From: Shewanella mesophila
Lineage (GTDB): Bacteria; Pseudomonadota; Gammaproteobacteria; Enterobacterales; Shewanellaceae
DNA length: 64,000 nt
NCBI RefSeq assembly: GCF_019457515.1
Contig: NZ_CP080421.1
Location: 2,232,001-2,296,000 of the forward strand
Reading direction: 5' to 3'
In this document: positions 9,401 to 18,682 of the stretch, piece after piece
Position numbering within the stretch: position 1 is the first letter of the stretch
How the letters are laid out: every line of letters begins with the position of its first letter
Notes under the pieces: model-generated
What the model was told of the DNA's origin: nothing
What the model saw: only the letters and a program-made list of their open reading frames with translations
The model's database searches: none
Made by a program: the position numbers and the translations under genes

Positions 9401-11629
9401 TTATCGCCAGAAGAGTTCTTTCTTTCTCAGTAAATCAACAAATTGTGCTTTTGGGATGGGTTTTGAAAATAGATAACCCTGACCTAAATCAATTCCGACT
9501 GAGTTAATGATCTCCAGTTGCGTCGAGTTCTCAATCCCTTCGGCAACAACCACCAGCTCAAGTGCCTGACTCATCTTAGCAATCGCCTTAATCAATGCCT
9601 GCTGCTTTACTGAATACTCGCAGCCTAATACAAAGCTTTTATCGATCTTGAGCTCATCGATAGGAAATTGGTTTAAATAGGCCAATGACGAATATCCTGT
9701 ACCAAAATCATCGATCGCAATCCGGCAGCCTTTCGCTTTTAACTTAGTTAACTCGTCAATCAAGGTATCTTGATTACCCATCAACAAGGACTCTGTTATC
9801 TCAATAGTTAAACGTTCATAGGGAAAATTACAGTCTATTGCGGCAGCAGTCTTTTCGATCGACGCAATTAAGCCTTCTTGCAGCAAATGAGACCAGATCT
9901 CTTCAACGGAGACATTGATTGCGATGGTAAACGGATAGTCTCTATATTCGTGTAGAAAAGTAATGGCCTGTTTTCTTACCCATTCTCCAATACCAAGAAT
10001 TAAGCCACTGGCTTCTGCAACAGGGATAAACTCCTGGGGTGAAATAAACTGGCCTCCATGGCACCAGCGTAGCAAGGCTTCTGCATGGACAATTTTACCA
10101 GTTTGTAAATTAATTATCGGTTGGTAATAGAGTTCAAACTCATTTAATTCAATCGCGGTTTGCAACCATGCATGGATCTTAGCCGCTCTGCTATCTCGCT
10201 CGCGGATCGCAAAATTAAATAATTGCGACCGGTTTTTGCCAGACCGTTTTGCTACGTACATAGCTTGATCGGCGCAGTTTAAGATGAGTTCTAGACTTTC
10301 CGCATCGTCTGGATAACGGGCAATACCAAGACTTAAGGTACTATATACATTAGTTGAACCGCTGAGTTGATACCGTGTCGCGGCTAAATTATCGATCCTT
10401 TGACTTACCTCATTAAGCTGGTCAATGCTCAACACATCTGGAATAAGTATCGCAAACTCATCGCCGCCCAATCGCGCCACAGTGAACCTATCGTCAGCAA
10501 TGGATAGCAAGCGCTTGCCTATTTCGACAAGCAAACGATCACCCACACCGTGGCCTAAAGTGTCATTGACCTGCTTAAAGTTGTCTACATCCATCAACAT
10601 CAAAGCAAATCCATGACGAGCATCGATATGTTGATTGATTAAGCCTAATAGCTGAGTACGATTGGGTAGTTGAGTTAACGCATCAAAATTAGCTTGATAC
10701 TCAATCAAGTCAGAAGCCTGTTTACGTGCACTAATATCAGAGATAAGCCAGGCGTAAGCCCGATTATCACTGTAACTTTCATTTAATCTCATCGCCGTTA
10801 GATCGGCATAAAAGCTTGAGCCATCAAACCGTTTTATCAGGGCTTCCCCTTGCCAGTGTCCATTAGCCATTAGTGCATGGATCATATGCTGATTATTGGT
10901 ATCGCAGCCGATCTGCTCGTTAGGGTTAAAATACCCTACATCACACCGAGATCCCTTTGTGGCCATTGCCCCCCAAAACGCATCATTAGCGTCTAGTATG
11001 GACCACTGGGCGCTTGTGGTGACTAACGCAATGGGAAGATTATTAAATATTGCCGTTGTTTGACGTTGAAACTGGAAAGATTTGCTACGCTCAATCGCAA
11101 GACTTGCAAGTCTTGCGGCTTCTTGGATCAGAATAAGATCAGTATCGCTGGGAGCATTGATGTTTTCGTAGTACATGGCGAACGTTCCGAGTACGTCACC
11201 ATTACTCCCCTTAATTGGTTCTGACCAGCAGGCTAACAGCTTGTGAGCTAAGGCGATCCCTTTATAGTTCACCCAATTAGGATGGGTAGAGATATCGTCA
11301 ACTATCACTCTCTGGCCACTAAAAGCGGCTTCACCGCACGACCCAACGCCGAGTCCTATCTCCACGCCATGAATTGCATCATTATATGCCTGAGGTAGAT
11401 TAGGCGCTGCGCCTAACAGGAGGTGACGACGATCATCACTTAGCACCAACACCGAAGCGCGAGTGCCAAGTTTTTCCTTCTCAATCAGCAACACTAAGGC
11501 AGACAAAATGTCACTTAGTGAAGATCCGCTGAGCAACATGGTTAAAATGCGATTATAACGTTTTAGACTAAATTCGCGAGTTTGACCGTCGAACTCGTCA
11601 ATCAATATCGGACAATAATCAAGGTGCAC
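9401..11629 (-). CDS. GAF-PAS-GGDEF-EAL cyclic-di-GMP signalling protein
   Basis: 742 residues with no membrane segment, so cytosolic. Order: GAF sensor (about 19-165), PAS (about 187-300), diguanylate cyclase domain with an intact RLGGDEF site near 390, and phosphodiesterase domain with intact AEALLRW near 516 and DDFGTGYSSLAYL. Both catalytic signatures are complete, so either activity is possible. The RxxD inhibitory site expected five residues before GGDEF is absent (the sequence there is DDRFTVARL), so feedback inhibition by product is not expected. GTG at 11629 is the start, backed by AAGGAG six bases upstream. Signal and target are unknown. Confidence 0.93.
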   Translation of the reverse strand: MHLDYCPILIDEFDGQTREFSLKRYNRILTMLLSGSSLSDILSALVLLIEKEKLGTRASVLVLSDDRRHLLLGAAPNLPQAYNDAIHGVEIGLGVGSCGEAAFSGQRVIVDDISTHPNWVNYKGIALAHKLLACWSEPIKGSNGDVLGTFAMYYENINAPSDTDLILIQEAARLASLAIERSKSFQFQRQTTAIFNNLPIALVTTSAQWSILDANDAFWGAMATKGSRCDVGYFNPNEQIGCDTNNQHMIHALMANGHWQGEALIKRFDGSSFYADLTAMRLNESYSDNRAYAWLISDISARKQASDLIEYQANFDALTQLPNRTQLLGLINQHIDARHGFALMLMDVDNFKQVNDTLGHGVGDRLLVEIGKRLLSIADDRFTVARLGGDEFAILIPDVLSIDQLNEVSQRIDNLAATRYQLSGSTNVYSTLSLGIARYPDDAESLELILNCADQAMYVAKRSGKNRSQLFNFAIRERDSRAAKIHAWLQTAIELNEFELYYQPIINLQTGKIVHAEALLRWCHGGQFISPQEFIPVAEASGLILGIGEWVRKQAITFLHEYRDYPFTIAINVSVEEIWSHLLQEGLIASIEKTAAAIDCNFPYERLTIEITESLLMGNQDTLIDELTKLKAKGCRIAIDDFGTGYSSLAYLNQFPIDELKIDKSFVLGCEYSVKQQALIKAIAKMSQALELVVVAEGIENSTQLEIINSVGIDLGQGYLFSKPIPKAQFVDLLRKKELFWR

Positions 11630-12151
11630 TGTTAACTCCTTTGGCCCTCAGTAACCGCTTAAAATCTACACCAATATAAGGCTTTATACAAAATTGTACA
11701 TTTGTCTATTACACAGCGATTGATAAATAACCTAAGTTCGAGATAAATAAGGACAGCGATTAATACCAATCAGTAATAAGAAAGTGATCGACTCTGCGTG
11801 TTTTTTAGCAACTAATTCAAGACGAATGGACGATGAATGCTTGCTTCCATTACCAAGCGCCGCAGTGATAAGCGCTAATCGTCATCTGAAATGATGAGGT
11901 AAGATTCTAGCCGCTAGCTAACGGATAAAACTCAGGATAGAACTAGGACAAAACTAGGATAGAACTAGGATAGAACTGAGACAGTACTCAGACAGTACTC
12001 AGATACTGTATTGCGACACCCTATTTTTAAGTGACGCTTACCCTTAATCGAACAAACGTCATTAACGGGTAAGCCTGAATTTAAGGGAAGATCTCCTCCC
12101 CCTAAAAACTTGCACCACGGAAATATTTAAAACTGCCGCGATTAATAGGAC
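11630..12151. other. 520-base intergenic region with tandem repeat
   Basis: No gene seen. It holds the promoter side of the GGDEF-EAL gene, an 11-base tandem repeat (11929-12006), and a loose inverted repeat (GCTTACCC at 12036-12043 with GGGTAAGC at 12067-12074). Confidence 0.6.
11929..12006. repeat. 11-bp tandem repeat, about seven copies
   Basis: Successive units read roughly AACTAGGATAG. The units from 11941, 11952, 11963, 11974, 11985 and 11996 are exactly 11 bases each, preceded by a 12-base unit at 11929. The 11952 and 11963 units are identical; outer copies drift to TACTCAGACAG. Confidence 0.9.
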
Positions 12152-13369
12152 TTAAGATTCGCTAACACGCTTCATTCGGGCTAAATAAAATCCATCGAAT
12201 CCGCTATCGGCAACGCTAATGGTTTCATCGTCAATAAAGCTAAAATGAGGGTTTGCATTCAAAAACTCATCGACCTGTTGACGGTTTTCCTCTGGCATAA
12301 TAGAACACGTGGCATAAATCAACATACCATCGACCTTAACCATACGACTGTAGCTCTGTAAAATCTCCTTTTGCAGCTGTACCAATACGGGTAAACGCTC
12401 TGGTGTGTCGCGCCACTTGGCATCTGGGTTTCGTTTTAACACACCAAGACCTGAGCAAGGTACGTCCAGTAACACCCGATCGGCAGTGAGCTTTAATCGT
12501 TTAATGGTTTTGCTGCTGGCAATGATCCGGGTTTCCACGTTGTGGGCAGCAGCGCGGCGCGCGCGTTGCTTGAGGCTATCGAGTTTCCATTGCTCAACAT
12601 CCATGGCAAGCAACCGCCCTTTTCCTTGCATCTGGGCGGCAATAGAGAGCGTTTTACCACCCGCTCCTGCGCAGGCATCGATAACGCGCATCCCAGGTTT
12701 GGCATCTACCGCGGCAGCAACCAGCTGTGACCCCGCATCTTGCTGCTCAAACAATCCTTGCTTAAAACACTCGGTGCGAAACAGGGCCGAGTCAGACGTC
12801 ACCTCTAGCGCGGTATCGACGCCAGCAACAACCTGAGTCTGAACACCTTCACGAAGCAACTTCTGCTGTAACTCATCGCGAGTACACTTTAATAGGTTGG
12901 TGCGCAAATAACGTTTTGGTGCCATCGCCAATGCCGCGCGTTCGGCAGGCCATTCATCACCAATTTGGGCTTGGCCTAACTCATCTAACCATTGAGGACA
13001 GCCGTCATAAAGTGCTGGGATAGCTTTAGCTTCTACCAAGCGACGTTGAAACGCTTCAGGCTCAACCGGCAGCGCATATTGCAGCTTTGGTAACTCCAGC
13101 TCATGAAAAAGATGCCAAGCATTGAGCAATCGCGTTCCTTCGCGTTCCATCTCTTGCGGTTTCATGTCCGCAAGATAGCAATAAAGGTTTAACCTACGCA
13201 GCAAATCGCCTGCGACCGAGGTGATCCTCGCTTGTTCAGCCGGCGCTAGCTTTAGTCCTGAGAAATGATGAGAATAAGCTCTATCCAAGGGCTTCCCTTC
13301 ATTGAGAACCATAGCGAGTACATTAATAACTAGTTCAGTTGAACTTGGAGACAGCGACGCGTTTAACAT
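12152..13369 (-). CDS. RNA (cytosine-5) methyltransferase, NOL1/NOP2/Sun (RsmB-like)
   Basis: 405 residues. Predicted to methylate C5 of a cytosine in rRNA using S-adenosylmethionine. A helical NusB-like domain fills about the first 140 residues, then the Rossmann methyltransferase: SAM-binding DACAGAGGKTLSIA near 230, motif IV DVPCSGLG near 303 and motif VI YATCSIMPEEN near 351, which supply the two cysteines of the reaction (one nucleophile, one for product release). The build is that of RsmB (Sun/Fmu), but it is slightly shorter than E. coli RsmB, so this may be a paralogue; the target base is not certain. Start ATG at 13369. Confidence 0.9.
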   Translation of the reverse strand: MLNASLSPSSTELVINVLAMVLNEGKPLDRAYSHHFSGLKLAPAEQARITSVAGDLLRRLNLYCYLADMKPQEMEREGTRLLNAWHLFHELELPKLQYALPVEPEAFQRRLVEAKAIPALYDGCPQWLDELGQAQIGDEWPAERAALAMAPKRYLRTNLLKCTRDELQQKLLREGVQTQVVAGVDTALEVTSDSALFRTECFKQGLFEQQDAGSQLVAAAVDAKPGMRVIDACAGAGGKTLSIAAQMQGKGRLLAMDVEQWKLDSLKQRARRAAAHNVETRIIASSKTIKRLKLTADRVLLDVPCSGLGVLKRNPDAKWRDTPERLPVLVQLQKEILQSYSRMVKVDGMLIYATCSIMPEENRQQVDEFLNANPHFSFIDDETISVADSGFDGFYLARMKRVSES

Positions 13370-13452
13370 GATAGAGCCTACTTAAGAAAAATCGGGGGGA
13401 TCATAGGAGTTAAGGCCATATTACGCAAGTGATCCGCGCATTAATAACAATA

Positions 13453-13483
13453 AAAATGGCAAGCCCTTTAGCTTGCCATTTTC
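13453..13483 (-). terminator. Terminator-like hairpin after the cytoplasmic alpha-glucosidase
   Basis: AAAATGGCAAGC and GCTTGCCATTTT form a perfect 12-bp stem with a 6-base loop. On the minus strand it is followed by a short T-rich stretch. It lies between the alpha-glucosidase stop (13602) and the methyltransferase start (13369). Confidence 0.75.
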
Positions 13484-13601
13484 ACCCTCGCTTTATCGGC
13501 TCTGTTTCTGTGCCTTAAAGCAGGCCATCAATCGAGTTCAGATCAGCCTTGCTGGCTATCTAAATCACGCAGCTTACTCGATATTATCAAGTTAATTTTT
13601 T

Positions 13602-15224
13602 TCACTTCAGCTCCGCATAGAAGCAACCAAATGGTGAAAATTGGATCTGTTCATGTAAAAGCACAGCACTTGGTAGATTGTGACCGCCGACAATCGCCCA
13701 ACGCTGCGCATCCTGAATGTCAATATCAACATGGCTTTCAGTAAAGTTAAAGCCCACGAGCATAACGGAGCCTTGATATCGACGCTCAAACAATAAGACA
13801 CTATCGGTTGATTGAATAAATTTGATATCACCATTAACCAAGGCGGGATATTGCCCGCGCCATTGGAGCATTGTTCGATAGCTGTTTAGCATCGAATCAC
13901 CATCTGTATGTTGAACATCCACCGCAAGCGGTAGATGGGACGCAGCAACAGGCAACCAAGTGTCCCCCTCGCTAAACCCCCCTTGCGGCGCGTCATGTAC
14001 CCAAGGCATTGGAGTTCGACAACCATCACGGCCTTTAAACATAGGCCAAAAAGCGATGCCAAAAGGATCTTGCAGCTGTTCATGACTGATGTCGACTTCG
14101 GTCAGGCCTAACTCTTCACCCTGGTAACTGCAAACACTGCCTCTAAGGGAACACAGCATGGCATTGAGCATCTTGCCCATGTCAGCATTAAAATGTGACT
14201 TACCCCAGCGTGATGCGACGCGCTGCACATCGTGATTACCTATGGCCCAACATGGCCAACCATCACCAATACTCTGCTCTAATGCCTCAACGGTTTGGCG
14301 AATATAACTTGGGCTAAAATCATCGGTAAGTAACTCAAAGCTATAGGCCATATGCAGGCGCCCTTCGCCTTGGGTATATTCAGCCATGGTGGCCAATGAA
14401 TCCTCAGATGAGACTTCACCTAAGGTAACAACACCAGGATATTGATCGATTAACGTCCTTAATTCTTCAATAAAGCCAACCGTCTGCGGACGGGTATTAT
14501 TGTAATAGTGGTATTGGTAGGCATAGGGATTATCTTCACTAAAGCCTCGCCCCTGGCGCTTATCTTCTGGTTTTGCAGGGTTATCACGCAGCAACTCGTC
14601 GTGATAACAGAAGGTGATAGCATCTAAACGAAAGCCATCTACGCCTTTATCTAGCCAAAATTTAACGTTGTCCAGCACAGCCGCGCGCACATCTGGATTA
14701 TGAAAATTAAGATCTGGCTGACTGGTCAAAAAATTATGTAGATAATACTGTTGGCGTCGCGGCTCCCACTCCCAAGCGCACCCACCAAAAATCGCTAACC
14801 AATTGTTCGGTGCCGTACCGTCTTGTTTAGGGTCGGCCCACACATACCAATCTTGCTTAGGGTTAACCCTGTCTTTGCGGCTTTCGATAAACCATTGATG
14901 CTGGTCTGAAGTATGGCTCAGCACCTGATCGATAATCACCTTTATATTTAATTCATGGGCCTTATCAATCAGCTCTTCGAAATCATTCATGGTGCCAAAT
15001 AGCGGATCGATTGCACGATAATCACTAATATCGTAACCAAAGTCTTTCATTGGGGATTTAAAAAACGGAGAGATCCATATCGCATCAACATTGAGGCTCG
15101 CGATATAGCCAAGTTTAGCGATGATCCCTTGCAGATCACCAACCCCATCTCCATTAGAATCCAAGAGGCTACGAGGATAAACCTGATAAATAACGGCCCC
15201 GCGCCACCACGATAGTTGATTCAT
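13602..15224 (-). CDS. Alpha-glucosidase, GH13 (oligo-1,6-glucosidase/alpha-glucosidase type), cytoplasmic
   Basis: 540 residues without a signal peptide, so expected in the cytoplasm, where it would release glucose from imported malto-oligosaccharides. GH13 regions: SPMKDFGYDISDYRAIDP near the start, nucleophile Asp in DGFRLDAITF (about 198), acid/base Glu in TLGEVSSED (about 268), and transition-state Asp in IGNHDVQR (about 330). The QPDLNFHNPDVR segment is typical of the alpha-glucosidase/isomaltase subgroup. The start at 15224 follows AGGGG. It is divergent from the TonB receptor, with a perfect palindromic operator (15365-15378) upstream, so it likely belongs to the same regulon. Linkage preference (1,4 or 1,6) cannot be decided by eye. 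Confidence 0.92.
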   Translation of the reverse strand: MNQLSWWRGAVIYQVYPRSLLDSNGDGVGDLQGIIAKLGYIASLNVDAIWISPFFKSPMKDFGYDISDYRAIDPLFGTMNDFEELIDKAHELNIKVIIDQVLSHTSDQHQWFIESRKDRVNPKQDWYVWADPKQDGTAPNNWLAIFGGCAWEWEPRRQQYYLHNFLTSQPDLNFHNPDVRAAVLDNVKFWLDKGVDGFRLDAITFCYHDELLRDNPAKPEDKRQGRGFSEDNPYAYQYHYYNNTRPQTVGFIEELRTLIDQYPGVVTLGEVSSEDSLATMAEYTQGEGRLHMAYSFELLTDDFSPSYIRQTVEALEQSIGDGWPCWAIGNHDVQRVASRWGKSHFNADMGKMLNAMLCSLRGSVCSYQGEELGLTEVDISHEQLQDPFGIAFWPMFKGRDGCRTPMPWVHDAPQGGFSEGDTWLPVAASHLPLAVDVQHTDGDSMLNSYRTMLQWRGQYPALVNGDIKFIQSTDSVLLFERRYQGSVMLVGFNFTESHVDIDIQDAQRWAIVGGHNLPSAVLLHEQIQFSPFGCFYAELK

Positions 15225-15364
15225 TATTGCCCCTAGTGTGAAAACAAGTAGACAGGCTTTTTACACCTAACTCGTTATCCCAATGTTATCCACGCGTTAC
15301 TGATAACATTTGTTATTAGAATGAAACGAGCATACGCCATCCCTCAAAAGAGGTTCAATATCTC

Positions 15365-15378
15365 TGCATACGTATGCA
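15365..15378. promoter_or_regulatory. LacI-type operator 1
   Basis: TGCATACGTATGCA, a perfect 14-bp palindrome with the central CG step typical of LacI-family sites. It lies 140 bases upstream of the alpha-glucosidase gene. Confidence 0.8.
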
Positions 15379-15514
15379 TAAGTAGCCCACTCAAAACCAC
15401 TCAAACCCAAACAGATAAAAACCAATAATAATCAATGCTATAAAATATTTATTACACGATAACTAGGTGTGAAAAATTGCTAATTTGGTAGGGGCGTAAC
15501 TGGGCGGCATCCTT

Positions 15515-15528
15515 TGAATACGTATGCA
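15515..15528. promoter_or_regulatory. LacI-type operator 2
   Basis: TGAATACGTATGCA, one symmetric position broken relative to operator 1. It lies about 170 bases upstream of the TonB receptor start and is identical to the site before the GH97 gene. Confidence 0.8.
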
Positions 15529-15699
15529 TAATATTGTTCCATACTTTAATGCGAGAGTAGTATCGACCTTGCAACATAACAACTCAGAAACAATTACAAC
15601 AACAACCACTCTGGTTCAGCAATATTGATGTGTTAAAGCTCAGCAGTAATTGCACATATAACAAGTAAAATGAATCACTGAGTGAAAAGGGGAAGATGG

Positions 15700-18528
15700 A
15701 TGTTTCAATTTAAACCGAGCCTACTGACACTCGCTATGCTTGCCGCTGGCGTATGTGTGAATGTCTACGCTGCCGATGCTGAAGATGTCAAAACAGACGC
15801 AAATGCTACAACACAAGACGAATCAATTGAAGTGATTGAAGTGCGTGGTTTCCGCACTAGTGTTATTAAATCGCTTAATAACAAGCGGTTTTCGGACACA
15901 GTATCAGAAACTATTTCAGCCGATGACTTAGGCGCCCTGCCCGACCAATCTATAGCCGATGCACTGACTCGTTTACCTGGCGTGACTGCGGTTCGTACTG
16001 GTGGACAAGCAAGTGGACTCAATATTCGTGGTCTTGATGGTGACTTCGTTTCAGCCACATTAAATGGCCGAGAGCAGGTCACTACTGGCGGCAAACGTTC
16101 TATCGAATTTGACCAATACCCTTCTGAACTCATCAATCAAGCCCAAGTTTATAAATCACCAAAGGCATCCTTAATTGAAGGCGGTGTTGCAGGTACAGTT
16201 GAGCTTAAAACAGCCGATCCGCTGCAAGCGCCAAATGAACACAACTTTACCGTCAATGCCCGTGGAAGCTTCAATGACAGAGCCGGCGAAGTCTCTGATG
16301 CTGAAGAGTATGGCAACCGCTTAAGCTTCTCTTACCAAGGTAAATTCTTAGAGGAAACTCTTGGGGTTGCTGTAGGTTACGCCCACCTGTACCAACCGTA
16401 TGTTGCTAGTCAATTCATTGGTCTCAGATTTAACGATGGAAGCGAAGATCTCGACGGGAATGGTACCTTAGAGGCAATGAGCGAAGGGCTTGAACTGCAA
16501 CAAAAAGGTGGCACCGACACCCGCGATGGTTATATGGGAGCCATCCACTGGCAGCCAAATGACAACTGGAGCATTAAAGGTGACATCTTCCACTCTAAAT
16601 TCGACTCTGAAAACTTTGCCCGCGGTTTCCGTGTTAAATCACTGAAAAATGGTCAAATTACAGACCCAATTATCAAGGATGGTTCGATGGTTGGGGCGAC
16701 AATCTCGACCGATGGCACCGATAACTTTGCAATATTTGTGGTCAACGATAATGATTCGAAGTTTTCAGAGCTCACCTCTGGCGCCTTTAATGTCGAATGG
16801 AATAACGGCGATAATATCACTATCTCCGCCGACGTTAGCTATTCGAAAGCGGATGGTGAATTTGTCAATGGCGGTACTCGCGCCGTAGTTTACGATGATA
16901 TTGGCAATGAAGTGCGTTCAGCCGAGTCGATGACTTATGAACTCAATAACTTAAACGCCGCAGATATTAGTTTTTCGAACGATTACACGGATACATCAAC
17001 TTTAGGTCTTAAAGAAGTTGGCATGTGGCCATACGATCAACAAAACGATCTTATTGCCTACAAACTTGACCTAAATTATCAGCTCGATAACAGTTTTATT
17101 TCATCGATTGATGTCGGCGTTCGTTATTCCCAGCGTGAATTTAATGCCCAGCGCTCACAAGCGGGCTACGGTTTTGAATTCGGCCACAACCCAGATAATC
17201 AACCCGTTCTAGGATTAACGACTGATATGACCAATGTGGTCAATTTTGGCGGAGAGCTATCTGGCTACCCTAGTTTCTTAGCGATCGATTTTGATAAAGC
17301 TGTTGATCTAGTTAACGCACAGCTTGCGGCAACAGGGCAAGATCCATTTGCACCTACCGCTAACTGGAACAACAACTGGACCATGATCCAAAGCGGCTCA
17401 GTCAATGAAGACGTATTGGCAGGTTATGTTCAAGCTAACCTTGATTTCGAAATTGGTGATGTCCCTGTAACAGGTAACATCGGGGTTCGCGTCGTAAATA
17501 CCGACCAGTCGAGTAAAGGGCTACAACAAGTTGGTTTTGGCCTAGGTGAAGCGATTGCCGATGATAAAGGGGTTATTAGTACCGACTATATCCGCAACGA
17601 AGTGGGTAAATCTTATACCGATTACCTGCCATCCGTTAACTTGAACTTCCATCTTACTCAAAATGACCAGATCCGTTTTGCCGCAGCATCTGTCATGGCA
17701 CGCCCTCCGATCGACAAACTCAAATCGGGTATGGGTTCTTGGTATGATGACGCATCGACACCAGGCTATAAAAAGTACAATGCCTGGGGTAATACTAGTC
17801 CGCTACTCGATCCTTTCTACGCCGATCAGTATGACCTGTCCTATGAGCATTACTTTGAAGAATCTGAAGGTGCTATCGTATTTGCATTATTCTACAAAGA
17901 TATTAAATCGTTCATAAACAACTTTACCATTCAACCATTTGATTTTGAAGGTGCGGGATTCATCGTTCCGGATACCATTATCGATAACGGTGTTGAGTTC
18001 CCAGTGGTTAAGGATGAAGGTCAATATCAAACCGCTATCAACAACGATAACGGTGGTTATATCCGCGGTGCAGAACTTGCGTACACTCAAGTATTTGATT
18101 TCTTACCCGGTGCACTAAATGGTTTAGGTTTCACTGGTAGCTACTCATATTCTGACAGTGAAGTTGAATTTGAAACCGACTTAAGCGGTCAGTCGTTATC
18201 GATTCCACTACCTGGCTTGTCTGAACACGTAGTCAACACAACGCTGTTCTACACCTTAGATGGCTTCGATACTCGCCTAAGCATGCGTTATCGTAGTGAA
18301 TATGTATCAGAACAAGTCGCAGTTGAATCTCAACTTGCCTTCTTCGATGCAGAAACTATCTTTGACTACCAAGCATCTTATGCAATGGATAATGGACTTA
18401 AGTTCCTTTTCCAAGTCAATAACCTAACCGATGAGCCGAATAAGACTTACTTTGGTGAACCTCACCAAACTGGGACAATTCAAAGCTTCGGGCGTCAGTA
18501 CTTCTTAGGGTTAAGCTATACCATGTAA
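15700..18528 (+). CDS. TonB-dependent outer-membrane receptor, predicted maltodextrin uptake
   Basis: 942 residues. A signal peptide (MFQFKPSLLTLAMLAAGVCVNVYA) is followed by a TonB-box-like ESIEVIEV, the plug domain (GALPDQSIADALTRLPGVTA) and a long 22-strand barrel region ending QYFLGLSYTM. Members of this family pull large substrates through the outer membrane with energy from TonB-ExbBD. The substrate is inferred from the neighbours, all alpha-glucan enzymes, and from the shared operator. The frame is open to a GTG at 15682, but the ATG at 15700 is better: AAGGGGA precedes it and it gives a clean signal peptide. Confidence 0.93.
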   Translation: MFQFKPSLLTLAMLAAGVCVNVYAADAEDVKTDANATTQDESIEVIEVRGFRTSVIKSLNNKRFSDTVSETISADDLGALPDQSIADALTRLPGVTAVRTGGQASGLNIRGLDGDFVSATLNGREQVTTGGKRSIEFDQYPSELINQAQVYKSPKASLIEGGVAGTVELKTADPLQAPNEHNFTVNARGSFNDRAGEVSDAEEYGNRLSFSYQGKFLEETLGVAVGYAHLYQPYVASQFIGLRFNDGSEDLDGNGTLEAMSEGLELQQKGGTDTRDGYMGAIHWQPNDNWSIKGDIFHSKFDSENFARGFRVKSLKNGQITDPIIKDGSMVGATISTDGTDNFAIFVVNDNDSKFSELTSGAFNVEWNNGDNITISADVSYSKADGEFVNGGTRAVVYDDIGNEVRSAESMTYELNNLNAADISFSNDYTDTSTLGLKEVGMWPYDQQNDLIAYKLDLNYQLDNSFISSIDVGVRYSQREFNAQRSQAGYGFEFGHNPDNQPVLGLTTDMTNVVNFGGELSGYPSFLAIDFDKAVDLVNAQLAATGQDPFAPTANWNNNWTMIQSGSVNEDVLAGYVQANLDFEIGDVPVTGNIGVRVVNTDQSSKGLQQVGFGLGEAIADDKGVISTDYIRNEVGKSYTDYLPSVNLNFHLTQNDQIRFAAASVMARPPIDKLKSGMGSWYDDASTPGYKKYNAWGNTSPLLDPFYADQYDLSYEHYFEESEGAIVFALFYKDIKSFINNFTIQPFDFEGAGFIVPDTIIDNGVEFPVVKDEGQYQTAINNDNGGYIRGAELAYTQVFDFLPGALNGLGFTGSYSYSDSEVEFETDLSGQSLSIPLPGLSEHVVNTTLFYTLDGFDTRLSMRYRSEYVSEQVAVESQLAFFDAETIFDYQASYAMDNGLKFLFQVNNLTDEPNKTYFGEPHQTGTIQSFGRQYFLGLSYTM

Positions 18529-18555
18529 TCGCCACCTAGCCTTAAGTATTAGTCA

Positions 18556-18593
18556 AAAAACGCCTGCTTCAGTTAGCTGAAACAGGCGTTTTT
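18556..18593 (+). terminator. Intrinsic terminator between TonB receptor and GH13 gene
   Basis: AAAAACGCCTG-CTTCAG pairs with CTGAA-ACAGGCGTTTTT around a 4-base loop. The downstream amylase genes therefore depend on read-through or a separate promoter. Confidence 0.85.
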
Positions 18594-18682
18594 ATAACAT
18601 GAAATGGATCATTTCTTAATCACCCTAAAACAGCGATAGTTAATTTATTCTTAGATTAAACTGATGGATCACAGGAGTTGCA

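Larger units (their letters stand above)
15225..15699. promoter_or_regulatory. Divergent control region of the maltodextrin locus
   Basis: About 475 bases between the alpha-glucosidase (minus) and TonB receptor (plus) starts. It contains two 14-bp palindromic operators, each some 140-170 bases from one start codon. The DNA is AT-rich and no gene is visible. AAGGGGA just before 15700 is the ribosome site of the receptor gene. Confidence 0.75.

Noticed and set aside
12405..12836. 143-codon plus-strand ORF
   Set aside because: Antisense shadow of the rRNA methyltransferase gene, with low-complexity Ser/Arg/Ala composition.
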